Source: SB11 sp965222995 (GTDB lineage: Bacteria; Bacteroidota; Bacteroidia; UBA8524). Taken from it: 64,000 nt of DNA. The position numbers and the translations under genes were made by a program. The stretch is taken from contig OZ244977.1 of assembly GCA_965222995.1 (NCBI GenBank), forward strand, positions 2,108,001-2,172,000, read 5' to 3'. The notes under the pieces were generated by a model. That model did not search any database and was not told the DNA's origin. It saw only the letters and a program-made list of their open reading frames with translations. Positions 24,797 to 33,346 of the stretch are shown here, in pieces (position 1 is the stretch's first letter; each line of letters begins with the position of its first letter).

Positions 24797-25627
24797 TTAT
24801 GCGTTCTTTTTAGGGCGACCTCTACCGCGCTTTTTTGGAGTGGTTGTGGTTTTGCTCTCAACTTTTGAAGAGGCTTGCTTTTTAGGTCTCCCAACACTTT
24901 TTTTAGTAGCTGCAGTAGCTTTAACAACACTATTTTTTGGGCGTCCTCTGCCGCGTTTCTTTTCCGTAACTTCTGCAACAGGGTTTTTACGAGGGCGACC
25001 TCGACCACGCTTTTTGGTCTCAGTAACTTCTGGTGAAACAGAGTTCTTACGGGGACGACCCACGCTACGTTTTACTGTTGTTGAAGACTCACTAGGGTTT
25101 TTACGAGGGCGTCCACGACCACGCTTCTTTTCTGTAACCTCTGCAACAGGATTCTTGCGAGGACGACCCCTACCTCGTTTTTTTGTTTCGGTAACCTCTG
25201 CAGCTACAGGATTTTTACGAGGGCGACCTCTGCCACGTTTTTCTTTTACTACCGATACAGTAGTTTCTACAGGATTTTTACGGGGACGGCCTCTTCCTCT
25301 TTTTCCGGAAGGTGAAGCTATAGATATCCCCAACTTGGTTAAAATAGCTTCACACATTTTAGATAGATACTCTAACTTATTATAAACGGAGTACATATTA
25401 GTAGTATCATCCAAATACATCATACCCTCACCAAAGTGAAGCCATATTTTATTTATACCGAATTTATCTTCTAATATTTTTGTAACCTCTTGACTGATAC
25501 TTTTAATTTGCCCTTCTTCAAGTTTATATACTGCTACCTGAGATATATTTAACTCTTTGGCAAATTCATTCTGAGTAAGCCCAAGTTCTTTCCTTACGGA
25601 CTTGAAGCGTTCTGATGGTGTATTCAT
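24797..25627 (-). CDS. XRE-type helix-turn-helix protein with nine AT-hook motifs
   Basis: The protein is 276 aa. An XRE helix-turn-helix covers residues 5-57 (LGLTQNEFAKELNISQVAVYKLEEG), with a linker to about 107. Nine AT-hook cores (GRP flanked by R/K) then lie near residues 113, 134, 154, 171, 190, 210, 228, 246 and 270. Residues 145-174 and 201-230 are identical at protein level, but their codons differ. AT-hooks bind the minor groove of AT-rich DNA, so a nucleoid-associated or long-range regulatory role is likely. The adjacent upstream gap is exceptionally AT-rich. Single or few hooks occur in some bacterial regulators, but nine is unusual. Confidence 0.85.
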   Translation of the reverse strand: MNTPSERFKSVRKELGLTQNEFAKELNISQVAVYKLEEGQIKSISQEVTKILEDKFGINKIWLHFGEGMMYLDDTTNMYSVYNKLEYLSKMCEAILTKLGISIASPSGKRGRGRPRKNPVETTVSVVKEKRGRGRPRKNPVAAEVTETKKRGRGRPRKNPVAEVTEKKRGRGRPRKNPSESSTTVKRSVGRPRKNSVSPEVTETKKRGRGRPRKNPVAEVTEKKRGRGRPKNSVVKATAATKKSVGRPKKQASSKVESKTTTTPKKRGRGRPKKNA

Positions 25628-26000
25628 AAATTATTTAACCTGACAAATCTAATATATAATTATTAAATTTTATAATATGGAGCAATAATTTTAAAAAAAA
25701 CATTACAAATTATATCAAAATATAAAACTGAATATCAATGTTTTAACATGAATATTAAATATGTCACCAAAAATAACCGCAAATAATAGTAAAATAGCGT
25801 GATTACACCTCTTTTAAAAACAATTATTTAAACGAAATATCCTTTATTACTAATGTTTTTTACACAATTTTTAAAAAACCCAGCTAAACATTTAAAACAT
25901 TGTTTTTTTTGATAACTAAAAGGTTAAAAACCTTGAAAACAGTATAATTATTAGTTAAGTATTATGAGTTATACTCCCATATTATAAGACTGTATTGTAC
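25628..26000. other. AT-rich intergenic region between the AT-hook gene and dinB
   Basis: About 370 bp, roughly 80 percent A+T by eye, with many A and T runs of four or more (for example near 25690, 25870 and 25905). No ORF or RNA gene is visible. It contains the divergent promoters of both genes and would be a natural binding target for the AT-hook protein. Confidence 0.5.
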
Positions 26001-26008
26001 TATATTTG
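26001..26008 (+). promoter_or_regulatory. Predicted -7 element of dinB
   Basis: TATATTTG matches TAnnTTTG and is 12 bp ahead of the TTG start, giving a leader of about 9 nt. No LexA-like site was recognised. Confidence 0.4.
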
Positions 26009-26020
26009 CTCTAAGTAGTT

Positions 26021-27193
26021 TTGGCTGAAGACAGACACATAGTACATATAGATTTAGACTCATTTTTTGTTTCTGTTGAACGGATATTAGACCCTTCGCT
26101 AATTGGCAAGCCTGTTGTAGTAGGAGGCACAAGTGATAGAGGTGTTGTGTCATCGTGCAGTTATGAAGCCCGAAAATATGGTGTCCATTCTGCTATGCCT
26201 GCCAGGCAAGCAAAAAAACTATGCCCACTTGCTATTTTTGTTAAAGGAAGCATGGGTGAGTATGGCAAATACTCTAAAATGGTTACCGATATTATTGCTG
26301 AGCGTTCACCATTGATGCAAAAATCATCTATTGATGAGTTTTATATTGACATTAGCGGAATGGACAAATTTTTCGGTTGCTATAAATGGACAAAAGAACT
26401 TAGGCAGTCCATTATAAAAAACACAGGTTTACCCATTTCTTTTGGATTATCTATTAACAAGTGTGTTGCTAAAATTGCTACAAATCAGGCTAAGCCTAAT
26501 GGAGAACTCTATGTTCCAAAAGAAAAAGTGAAAGTTTTTTTAGCTCCGCTACCTGTTGGAAAAATACCCATGCTAGGCAAAAAAATGCAAGAATCTTTAA
26601 GCAAAATCGGTATCCAAACTATAGGGCAGCTTGCAGCTTTATCAGAAAGTTTTTTAGAGAATAAATTTGGCGAATACGGCGGATATGCTTGGCGACGGGC
26701 GAATGGTATTGATAATAGCCCTGTGCGCCCATACCATGAAAGAAAGTCAATAAGTACAGAAAGTACTTTTTATACTGATACGAACGATATTCTTTTTCTT
26801 GATAGAGTTTTAGCAAGTATGGTATCAGAACTTACACACCGTTTACGCAAAGAAAATTTTATAACAGGTAATGTTGCTGTGAAAATTCGTTATGAGAATT
26901 TTGAAACCCGTACTCAACAAAGTGTTATAGAGCATACTAATGCCGACCATTTATTACTGGAAAAAGTGAGAGATATTTTTGAAAAATCATACAATAAAAA
27001 TCGTATGGTTCGACTTATTGGGGTTCGTTTTGGCAATTTAGTACATGGGTTAGGTCAGGTAAATTTGTTTGAAAACACTTCAGAACGCCAAGAGCTTTAT
27101 AAAGCTATGGACAATATAAAAAACCGTTTTGGTAAAGAGTTCATCCAAACGGCTACACAATTGGGTGGAAACAAGCGCAAACCTAATGCTTAG
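26021..27193 (+). CDS. dinB: DNA polymerase IV (Y-family)
   Basis: The protein is 390 aa. The Y-family catalytic aspartate and glutamates are seen in HIDLDSFFVSVE (residues 9-20) and SSIDEFYIDISGM (about 103-115). Fingers and thumb motifs follow, and the little-finger domain ends near 350. It synthesises past damaged bases with low fidelity. TTG 26021 is the only start close to the conserved N-terminus. The 3' end overlaps the convergent SDR gene by 11 bp. No beta-clamp motif was clearly identified at the C-terminus. Confidence 0.93.
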   Translation: MAEDRHIVHIDLDSFFVSVERILDPSLIGKPVVVGGTSDRGVVSSCSYEARKYGVHSAMPARQAKKLCPLAIFVKGSMGEYGKYSKMVTDIIAERSPLMQKSSIDEFYIDISGMDKFFGCYKWTKELRQSIIKNTGLPISFGLSINKCVAKIATNQAKPNGELYVPKEKVKVFLAPLPVGKIPMLGKKMQESLSKIGIQTIGQLAALSESFLENKFGEYGGYAWRRANGIDNSPVRPYHERKSISTESTFYTDTNDILFLDRVLASMVSELTHRLRKENFITGNVAVKIRYENFETRTQQSVIEHTNADHLLLEKVRDIFEKSYNKNRMVRLIGVRFGNLVHGLGQVNLFENTSERQELYKAMDNIKNRFGKEFIQTATQLGGNKRKPNA

Positions 27194-28019
27194 CCACTAT
27201 ATCTTCAGTCAGTTGCCAAAGTTTCTCTAGTTCAACATCATTATATGCAGGAGGGCTAGCCTGTATTGATTTTTTATCATAAAAATATTTACCGCTTACC
27301 CCTTCAACCTCATCACTTGTAGCTAACCACACTAGGGTTTCTGCTCCTTTTTCAGATGTACGCATCAATGGAAAAATCAAACCCACTAAAAAACGCATAA
27401 AACCTTTGGTATTTCTGCCAAAACTAGTGTTTACCCCGCCCGGGTGCATACAGTTTACTGTAACGCCAGTGTACTTTAGTTTTTCAGCTAACTTAAAAGT
27501 AAACATAGCATTAAAGAGTTTTGACTGTGCGTAAGCCTTTAGCCCTTTAAAATTATTTTTAAATTCAATATCATCCCAATTTATAGTCTTTATCATTTTT
27601 TGGGCTTCAGATGATACACCGGTGATTCTGGCTTTAGGTGCTGCCTTAATATTTTCTAGTAAAAGCTTTGTAAATAAAAAGTAGTTAATATGGTTCGTAG
27701 CGAAAGTCAGCTCAACCCCTTCATTTGTCTCTTGCCTTTCTGAAAACATAGCTCCTGCGTTGTTCACCAAAACATCAATAACAGGATGTGCTTGTTTTAT
27801 TTCCTCGGCAACTTTTTTGATATCATTAATCAGTGATAAATCAGCTATGAAATAACTTATATTTTCATTGCCCGATGATTTAATTAATTCTTGCTTTGAA
27901 GTTTTAAGTTTTTCTTCGTTTCTAGCTACCAAAACAGTGGTATAGCCTTGCTTGGCAATTTCCAAAGCAGTTACCTTCCCTATTCCTGATGTTGCCCCTG
28001 TAATTATTGCAGTTTTCAT
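27183..28019 (-). CDS. Short-chain dehydrogenase (retinol dehydrogenase-like)
   Basis: The protein is 278 aa. The NAD(P) motif ITGATSGIG is at residues 5-13, NNAGA near 87, catalytic serine in ITGVSSEAQ, and YAQSK near 163. A loop VNCMHPGGVNT follows. It resembles RDH-like enzymes that use hydrophobic substrates, but specificity is unknown. It forms a minus-strand run with the DinB-fold and second SDR genes (gaps 5 and 10 bp). Confidence 0.87.
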   Translation of the reverse strand: MKTAIITGATSGIGKVTALEIAKQGYTTVLVARNEEKLKTSKQELIKSSGNENISYFIADLSLINDIKKVAEEIKQAHPVIDVLVNNAGAMFSERQETNEGVELTFATNHINYFLFTKLLLENIKAAPKARITGVSSEAQKMIKTINWDDIEFKNNFKGLKAYAQSKLFNAMFTFKLAEKLKYTGVTVNCMHPGGVNTSFGRNTKGFMRFLVGLIFPLMRTSEKGAETLVWLATSDEVEGVSGKYFYDKKSIQASPPAYNDVELEKLWQLTEDIVAKH

Positions 28020-28024
28020 TTAAA

Positions 28025-28540
28025 TTATTTTAAGTTCCCTAATGCTGATGGTAAACCCATCGCCCGTCTCCAAGCCGAAAGTTGACTTAAATGCATAGCT
28101 TCATGGTTTACACACATAAATAACACCACATCAAGAACTGTAGGCATATAACTGCCAAATCGCCATTTTAGTTTTTTGTTTAGTTGCTCTTCAGTTGCTT
28201 TTAGCAAGTATTTCTTCACTTCATTGTGCTGGGCAGTAAGTTCTGCCAATAGCTCAGTTTTTGTTGGGTAAATATTACTTTCACTTGGCGTACGCGGGTC
28301 TCCAGGACCTTTTCTTGAAAAAAGCTCCTCCCACCCGTTTGGCATAATGAATTCACCACCCAAGTCTTCAACTGTCATAGCGCTACCTGATACTAAATGA
28401 CCAAGAGTAAAAGCCGGATGGTTTTCAAGCCCTCTGGCTGGGATAACAGTCATTTGCTCTTCACTTACATCTTCAACCAGCTTATGTGCAAAGGCTAAAT
28501 TAAAATCGTATTGTTTAATGATGGACTCTACAGAAAACAT
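28025..28540 (-). CDS. DinB-fold (YfiT/DUF664-like) putative metalloenzyme
   Basis: About 171 aa in a four-helix bundle. Three histidines suited to one divalent metal appear in FTLGHLV (near 48) and NHEAMHLSQL (near 143-148). This is typical of the DinB-fold family that includes mycothiol or bacillithiol transferases. I chose ATG 28540 because the longer frame from 28603 would overlap the SDR gene upstream. The DinB-fold name is unrelated to polymerase dinB. Confidence 0.77.
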   Translation of the reverse strand: MFSVESIIKQYDFNLAFAHKLVEDVSEEQMTVIPARGLENHPAFTLGHLVSGSAMTVEDLGGEFIMPNGWEELFSRKGPGDPRTPSESNIYPTKTELLAELTAQHNEVKKYLLKATEEQLNKKLKWRFGSYMPTVLDVVLFMCVNHEAMHLSQLSAWRRAMGLPSALGNLK

Positions 28541-28550
28541 ATTCAAATAC

Positions 28551-29249
28551 TTACCATTTAATCTCTTTTCTATCTCTATAAAACCTTCCTCTCCCAACCT
28601 CATTACTTGTAGCTAACCAAAAAGCAGTGTCAGCACCTTGTTCAACTGTTCTGGGTGCACCTGTCCCGCCCATATCGGTTTGCACCCAGCCCGGGCACAT
28701 ACTGTTTACTTTTATTTTAGTTCCGGTTAAGTCATTAGCCACAACTTTTGTTAATCCGTTTATAGCAGTTTTTGATGTCCTGTATGCTAAGTAACTACTT
28801 CCACCCTCACTAAATGCCCCCATACCACTTGATATATTTATAATGCGTCCGTCATTCGATTTTTTTAACAATGGCAATACCTCCTGTATTAGCATTATCG
28901 CACCGAAGAAATTAGTATCATACACCCTTTTTACCTCATCAATATCAGCGGTTTCTATATTATCACTGTTGGGCAATACTCCTGCATTATTTATCAATAT
29001 ATCCAAAACCCCATACTTGTTACTAATACTGTTGGCCAGTTGTTTTGTGCTATTTTTATTTCCTACTTCAAGGAGTTCAAAAACAACATCTAATCCTTCA
29101 TTTTTAAGCTTTTGAGCTGCTTGCTCACCTTTAACTTTGTCTCTTGCAGTTAATATTACTTTTAGTCCGTGCTTAGCCAACTGTCTGCATATCTCAAAAC
29201 CAATACCTCTGTTAGAACCTGTTACCAATGCTATACGTTTTTCAATCAT
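28551..29249 (-). CDS. Short-chain dehydrogenase
   Basis: The protein is 232 aa. VTGSNRGIGFE is at residues 9-19, NNAGVLP near 88, INISSGMG near 137 and YRTSK near 155-159, the full classical SDR set. PGWVQTDMGG follows the active site, typical of carbonyl reductase-like members. It starts the minus-strand run with the DinB-fold and second SDR genes. Confidence 0.88.
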   Translation of the reverse strand: MIEKRIALVTGSNRGIGFEICRQLAKHGLKVILTARDKVKGEQAAQKLKNEGLDVVFELLEVGNKNSTKQLANSISNKYGVLDILINNAGVLPNSDNIETADIDEVKRVYDTNFFGAIMLIQEVLPLLKKSNDGRIINISSGMGAFSEGGSSYLAYRTSKTAINGLTKVVANDLTGTKIKVNSMCPGWVQTDMGGTGAPRTVEQGADTAFWLATSNEVGRGRFYRDRKEIKW

Positions 29250-29312
29250 TTTACACTCGATTTTTAGTCATGTAAAAGTAATTCACATATCTTTAAGTTA
29301 CTCACTTAATAC

Positions 29313-29320
29313 TATCTTTG
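29313..29320 (+). promoter_or_regulatory. Predicted -7 element of guaA
   Basis: TATCTTTG lies 19 bp before ATG 29340, followed by GCAG. A weak TTTA near 29292 may serve as -33. The leader would be about 16 nt. Confidence 0.4.
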
Positions 29321-29339
29321 CAGCTTCTTTTAAAAGCCC

Positions 29340-30866
29340 ATGACTGAAAAAATTCTTATCCTCGATTTTGGTTCTCAATACACACAGCTTATTGCCCGCA
29401 GAGTTAGGGAGTTGAATGTATACTCTGAAATACATCCGTATAACAACATACCTGAGGTTGATGATAGTGTAAAGGGAATAATATTTTCAGGAAGTCCTTT
29501 TTCAGTTAGAGATAATGCCTCACCACGTATTGATATCGAAGCTTTAGCTAATAAAGCTCCTATTTTGGGTATTTGCTACGGGGCACAACTTTTGGCTCAC
29601 GAAAACGGTGGCGAAGTTTTACCCGCCAACCACAGGGAATATGGTAGGGCTAACATTAATATTATTGAAGATGATATTTTGTTTAAAGGAATGGATAACG
29701 GTAGTACGGTTTGGATGAGCCATGCCGATACTATTACTACTCCCCCTAATGACATTACTATTATTGCGAATACTAACGACATACCTGTAGCAGCATATAA
29801 GTTTAACAATAAGAAGATTTGGGCTATACAATTCCACCCCGAAGTTACTCATAGTATACAAGGGGCTACTTTATTAGCCAACTTTGTACACGGTATTTGC
29901 GGCTGTAAAGACGACTGGACTCCGGCACATTTTATTGAGACTACTGTTGCTGAAATTAAAGAAACTGTAGGTAATGATGAAGTTATTTTAGGGCTTTCAG
30001 GAGGAGTGGATAGTACTGTTGCAGCAGTTTTAATTGAAGAAGCTATTGGTGATAAACTGCATTGTATTTTTATAGATAACGGTTTGCTGAGAAAAGATGA
30101 GTTTGAAAGTGTTTTAGCCCAGTATAAGGGCATGGGGCTAAATGTGAAGGGAGTTAGAGCAGGAGATTTGTTTTTAAAAGATTTAGCGGGTGTTTCTGAG
30201 CCTGAAAAGAAGCGAAAATCAATAGGGAAAGTTTTTATTGATGTTTTTGATGAGGAATCGCAAAAAGTAGAAAATGCCAAGTGGTTAGGGCAAGGAACTA
30301 TCTATCCTGATGTGATTGAGAGTGTATCTGTAAAAGGGCCTTCAGCCACTATAAAAAGCCACCATAATGTGGGTGGCTTGCCCGAAAAAATGAACTTGAA
30401 AGTTTTAGAACCGCTAAGAAGTTTATTTAAAGACGAAGTAAGAAAAGTAGGTTATGCTTTAGGTATTGATGCAACTATTTTAGAACGCCATCCTTTCCCG
30501 GGACCTGGGTTGGCAATCCGTATTTTAGGTGAAATAACCCCAGAAAAAGTACGCATTACTCAAGAAGCAGATGCTATTTTTATAAACGAGTTAAAAGAAA
30601 GCGGTTGGTACGATAAGGTATGGCAAGCAGGAGCTATATTTTTACCCGTAAACTCTGTAGGGGTAATGGGTGATGAGCGTACCTACGAAAATGTAATTTG
30701 TCTACGTGCCGTAATTAGTTTGGATGGTATGACTGCTGACTGGAGCCATTTACCTTATGAGTTACTAGCCAGAGCAAGCAATAAAATAATTAATCGCGTA
30801 AAAGGTATAAACCGCGTGGTATACGATATTAGCAGTAAACCACCTGCCACTATTGAGTGGGAATAG
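29340..30866 (+). CDS. guaA: GMP synthase (glutamine-hydrolysing)
   Basis: The protein is 508 aa. The class I amidotransferase domain has the catalytic Cys in GICYGAQ near residue 80 and H-x-E in QFHPEV near 165. The ATP pyrophosphatase P-loop is LSGGVDST near 220. The C-terminal dimer domain ends in KPPATIEWE, as usual. It converts XMP to GMP using glutamine or ammonia. Two genes for a lipoprotein and an RNA methyltransferase follow on the same strand. Confidence 0.97.
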   Translation: MTEKILILDFGSQYTQLIARRVRELNVYSEIHPYNNIPEVDDSVKGIIFSGSPFSVRDNASPRIDIEALANKAPILGICYGAQLLAHENGGEVLPANHREYGRANINIIEDDILFKGMDNGSTVWMSHADTITTPPNDITIIANTNDIPVAAYKFNNKKIWAIQFHPEVTHSIQGATLLANFVHGICGCKDDWTPAHFIETTVAEIKETVGNDEVILGLSGGVDSTVAAVLIEEAIGDKLHCIFIDNGLLRKDEFESVLAQYKGMGLNVKGVRAGDLFLKDLAGVSEPEKKRKSIGKVFIDVFDEESQKVENAKWLGQGTIYPDVIESVSVKGPSATIKSHHNVGGLPEKMNLKVLEPLRSLFKDEVRKVGYALGIDATILERHPFPGPGLAIRILGEITPEKVRITQEADAIFINELKESGWYDKVWQAGAIFLPVNSVGVMGDERTYENVICLRAVISLDGMTADWSHLPYELLARASNKIINRVKGINRVVYDISSKPPATIEWE

Positions 30867-30881
30867 TTTTTGTTACATTTG
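30853..30881 (+). promoter_or_regulatory. Promoter of the periplasmic-binding lipoprotein
   Basis: TTG (30853-30855) and TACATTTG (30874-30881) are 18 bp apart, overlapping the end of guaA. The lipoprotein ATG is 11 bp after the -7 element. Confidence 0.5.
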
Positions 30882-30891
30882 TGCAGAGTTA

Positions 30892-32121
30892 ATGAAGATA
30901 CCCTACCACCTACTTATTGTTTCTATTATAGCCCTTGCAGGTTGTGGAAGTACCAGAAATGCGAGCACTTATCGTCCTGCACCTGTTGAGCCTGATACAT
31001 CAATAATTCCAAAAGTTGTTATCCCTAAAGAGGTTCCCCCTGTTGTAGTTGAAGAAAAAAACTATAGATACGAAACCGAACCACTAAGAATATCTTTATT
31101 ACTTCCTTTAAATATTAAGTCGGGACAATATAGAATGGCTGATGTTATCGCCGACTACTATGAAGGAATTTTATTGGGCATTGATTCATTGCAAAATATG
31201 GGCATTAGTGTTCAGTTAAATGTATTTGACACTAAAGGTGATAGTGCTACTGTAAAAAAGCTTACCTGGAAACAAGAATTACAAGAAAGTCATGTAATAA
31301 TAGGCCCGACTTTTAAAAAAGGGCATGCCATACTTTTACCTTTCGCAAAAGCTAGAAAAATAGCTCTAATATCTCCTTTTTCTAATGCAAATATGTGGAG
31401 TGATAGCAACCACTACGCGCTATATTGTACTCCTGATGAAAATGCTTTCGCTGCTGCTTTAGCCAAGACTATTAATGAAAAGTATTCTAACGCCAAGCTT
31501 ATATTATTTAATGATAACACTAAAAATGATAAAGACTTTATTTGGCGATTTAAAGTAGCTGCCAGAAAGCTTGATATCTCAAAATGGGTAGATATAACCT
31601 ACAAAAGCGGTTGGAATATTGAACCCCATTTGAAAAAAGACGATTCTGCATTAAACATTATCATAGCACCTACTGATAATGCAAGGGTTGCCTTACAATT
31701 GATTACCCAACTAAAAGACCCTGAGGTAAATAATATACTTTTTGTTAGAGACAGTTGGCTAAATTTTAACAATGTTGGGTACCAATCTTATTTACTGTGG
31801 GAGCAAAATAACTTACATATACTGAGCCATTACTTTGTAGACCAACATGAGAAAACAGTAATGCGTTTCAAAGGCTTGTATAAAGAAAAATACAGCTCAA
31901 TTCCTGATGAGTTTGCATACAGAGGGTTTGACCATATTTTGGCTATTGGAAATGCTTACATGAAAACTTTGGAAGATGAATCTGTTGCTGATGTGATGCC
32001 TAACAACAAGTTTCAAGGCTTACACAATAATTTTAACTTTGAGTTCAATGGCAAAGCCTTAGAAAATCAGTCGGTAAATGTAATGCGTTTCACTAACTAC
32101 AGGTTTTTAAGAGTAAAATAA
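30892..32121 (+). CDS. Lipoprotein with type 1 periplasmic-binding fold
   Basis: About 409 aa. The lipoprotein signal ends IIALAGC (Cys about 17). A Pro/Val-rich linker precedes a two-lobe periplasmic-binding domain similar to LivJ or LpoA-like proteins: LRISLLLPLN near 62, YYEGILLGIDSLQNMG near 83-98, HVIIGPTFKKGHAI near 132-145 and FRGFDHILAIGNAY-type close (YRGFDHILAIG). Ligand unknown. No transporter genes lie nearby, so an envelope-assembly role like LpoA is possible. ATG 30892 is chosen because it follows a promoter and begins the signal. Confidence 0.75.
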   Translation: MKIPYHLLIVSIIALAGCGSTRNASTYRPAPVEPDTSIIPKVVIPKEVPPVVVEEKNYRYETEPLRISLLLPLNIKSGQYRMADVIADYYEGILLGIDSLQNMGISVQLNVFDTKGDSATVKKLTWKQELQESHVIIGPTFKKGHAILLPFAKARKIALISPFSNANMWSDSNHYALYCTPDENAFAAALAKTINEKYSNAKLILFNDNTKNDKDFIWRFKVAARKLDISKWVDITYKSGWNIEPHLKKDDSALNIIIAPTDNARVALQLITQLKDPEVNNILFVRDSWLNFNNVGYQSYLLWEQNNLHILSHYFVDQHEKTVMRFKGLYKEKYSSIPDEFAYRGFDHILAIGNAYMKTLEDESVADVMPNNKFQGLHNNFNFEFNGKALENQSVNVMRFTNYRFLRVK

Positions 32122-32122
32122 T

Positions 32123-33346
32123 TTGTCGTACGTATATACTTATTTAAATGTCGCTAAAAAACTAATAAGTGAGTACACCCCGCCTCAACCTTTTCATTTA
32201 TATTTAAAAAAGTACTTTTCGCAAAACAAAAAACACGGCAGCAGAGATAGAAAAACTATAACTGCACTTTGCTATGCTTATTATAGAACAGGTAAAAACT
32301 TTGGTGATTTATCTGTTGAAGACAAAACACTACTAAGTTTTTCATTAATTAAAACACTACTTTTTAATGAAGCTTGGCAACAAAAGCTTAAGGAACAGTT
32401 TCCATTACTTTCTAATAACTTTACTGAACTTGACCTTAATAAACAGCTTGATGAGCTAAAGCAGCATTATAAGTTCAATATTTCTTCGCAGTTCCCTACT
32501 ACAAATAAACTCTCTGAAACAATAGATGTAAAGGCTTTTTCAACTTCACTCTTGGTACAACCCAATGTATGGTTACGTGCTAAGAAAAATAAAAAGGAAA
32601 AGGTAGAGCAACTGCTTATTAATAGTGGAATTACTCCCATCAATCATCCTGAGGTAAGTAATGCTATTGGCTGCCAACAACAATTTAATATTGAGCAAGT
32701 ATTAGGAAAAAACCATCATCATTTTGTTGAGGTTCAGGATGCTTCTTCGCAACAAACAGGTGGTTTTATACAGCTTCAACCCCTGCAAAAAGTATGGGAT
32801 TGTTGTTGCGGTGCAGGTGGAAAAAGCCTTATGCTTAAAGATATTGAACCGAAAATTGAATTGTATTGCAGTGATATTCGCCCTCAAATAATACAAAATT
32901 TAAAAGAGCGTTTTAAGCTCTCAGGTATTGCAGCCCCATTTGAAACGGTATTAGATGTAAGCCAAAACAACCATACCGAGATTGTTTTTGAAACTAAAAG
33001 CGAACGAAAAACTGCTACAAAAAACTATTTTGATGCAATTATTGCTGATGTTCCCTGCACGGGTAGTGGCACATGGGCAAGAACTCCCGAGCAAGCCTTT
33101 TATTTTGAAGAAAAGCAAATAGATGAGTTTGCTGAAAAACAAAAATCAATTGTTGCAAACGCCATAAGCTTTTTAAAGAAAGGAGGTGCATTATATTATA
33201 TAACCTGTTCTGTTTTTGAAGCGGAAAATGAAGCACAACTCCCCTACTTTGAAACATTGGGGCTAATAGTAAAACACAATAAGTTAATTAAAGGCTATAA
33301 CCAAAAGGCCGATAGCATGTTTATAGCGGTTTTAGAAAAAGTTTAA
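32123..33346 (+). CDS. RsmB/NOP-family RNA cytosine-C5 methyltransferase
   Basis: The protein is 407 aa. SAM motif I is CCCGAGGKSL near 232, the catalytic motif IV is ADVPCTGSGTW near 308, and motif VI is TCSVFEAENE near 356, with both expected catalytic cysteines. The N-terminal part resembles the NusB-like region of RsmB. It probably methylates rRNA, but rRNA versus tRNA target cannot be fixed here. The TTG start at 32123 is 1 bp past the previous stop. It overlaps the convergent lepB by 4 bp. Confidence 0.88.
   Translation: MSYVYTYLNVAKKLISEYTPPQPFHLYLKKYFSQNKKHGSRDRKTITALCYAYYRTGKNFGDLSVEDKTLLSFSLIKTLLFNEAWQQKLKEQFPLLSNNFTELDLNKQLDELKQHYKFNISSQFPTTNKLSETIDVKAFSTSLLVQPNVWLRAKKNKKEKVEQLLINSGITPINHPEVSNAIGCQQQFNIEQVLGKNHHHFVEVQDASSQQTGGFIQLQPLQKVWDCCCGAGGKSLMLKDIEPKIELYCSDIRPQIIQNLKERFKLSGIAAPFETVLDVSQNNHTEIVFETKSERKTATKNYFDAIIADVPCTGSGTWARTPEQAFYFEEKQIDEFAEKQKSIVANAISFLKKGGALYYITCSVFEAENEAQLPYFETLGLIVKHNKLIKGYNQKADSMFIAVLEKV

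Noticed and set aside
24800..25310. Regular repeats that could look like a CRISPR array
   Set aside because: The units encode AT-hooks in frame, spacing varies and no cas genes are near.
24840..25385. Plus-strand ORF of 181 codons with LRGRPRPRF-like repeats
   Set aside because: It is the antisense mirror of the AT-hook repeats on the minus strand; periodic codons keep it open.
28603..28603. Upstream start for the DinB-fold gene
   Set aside because: It would overlap the SDR gene by about 50 bp; ATG 28540 begins right at the conserved helix.
30853..30853. Upstream start of the periplasmic-binding lipoprotein
   Set aside because: It lies inside guaA and the promoter, ahead of the clear lipoprotein signal at 30892.
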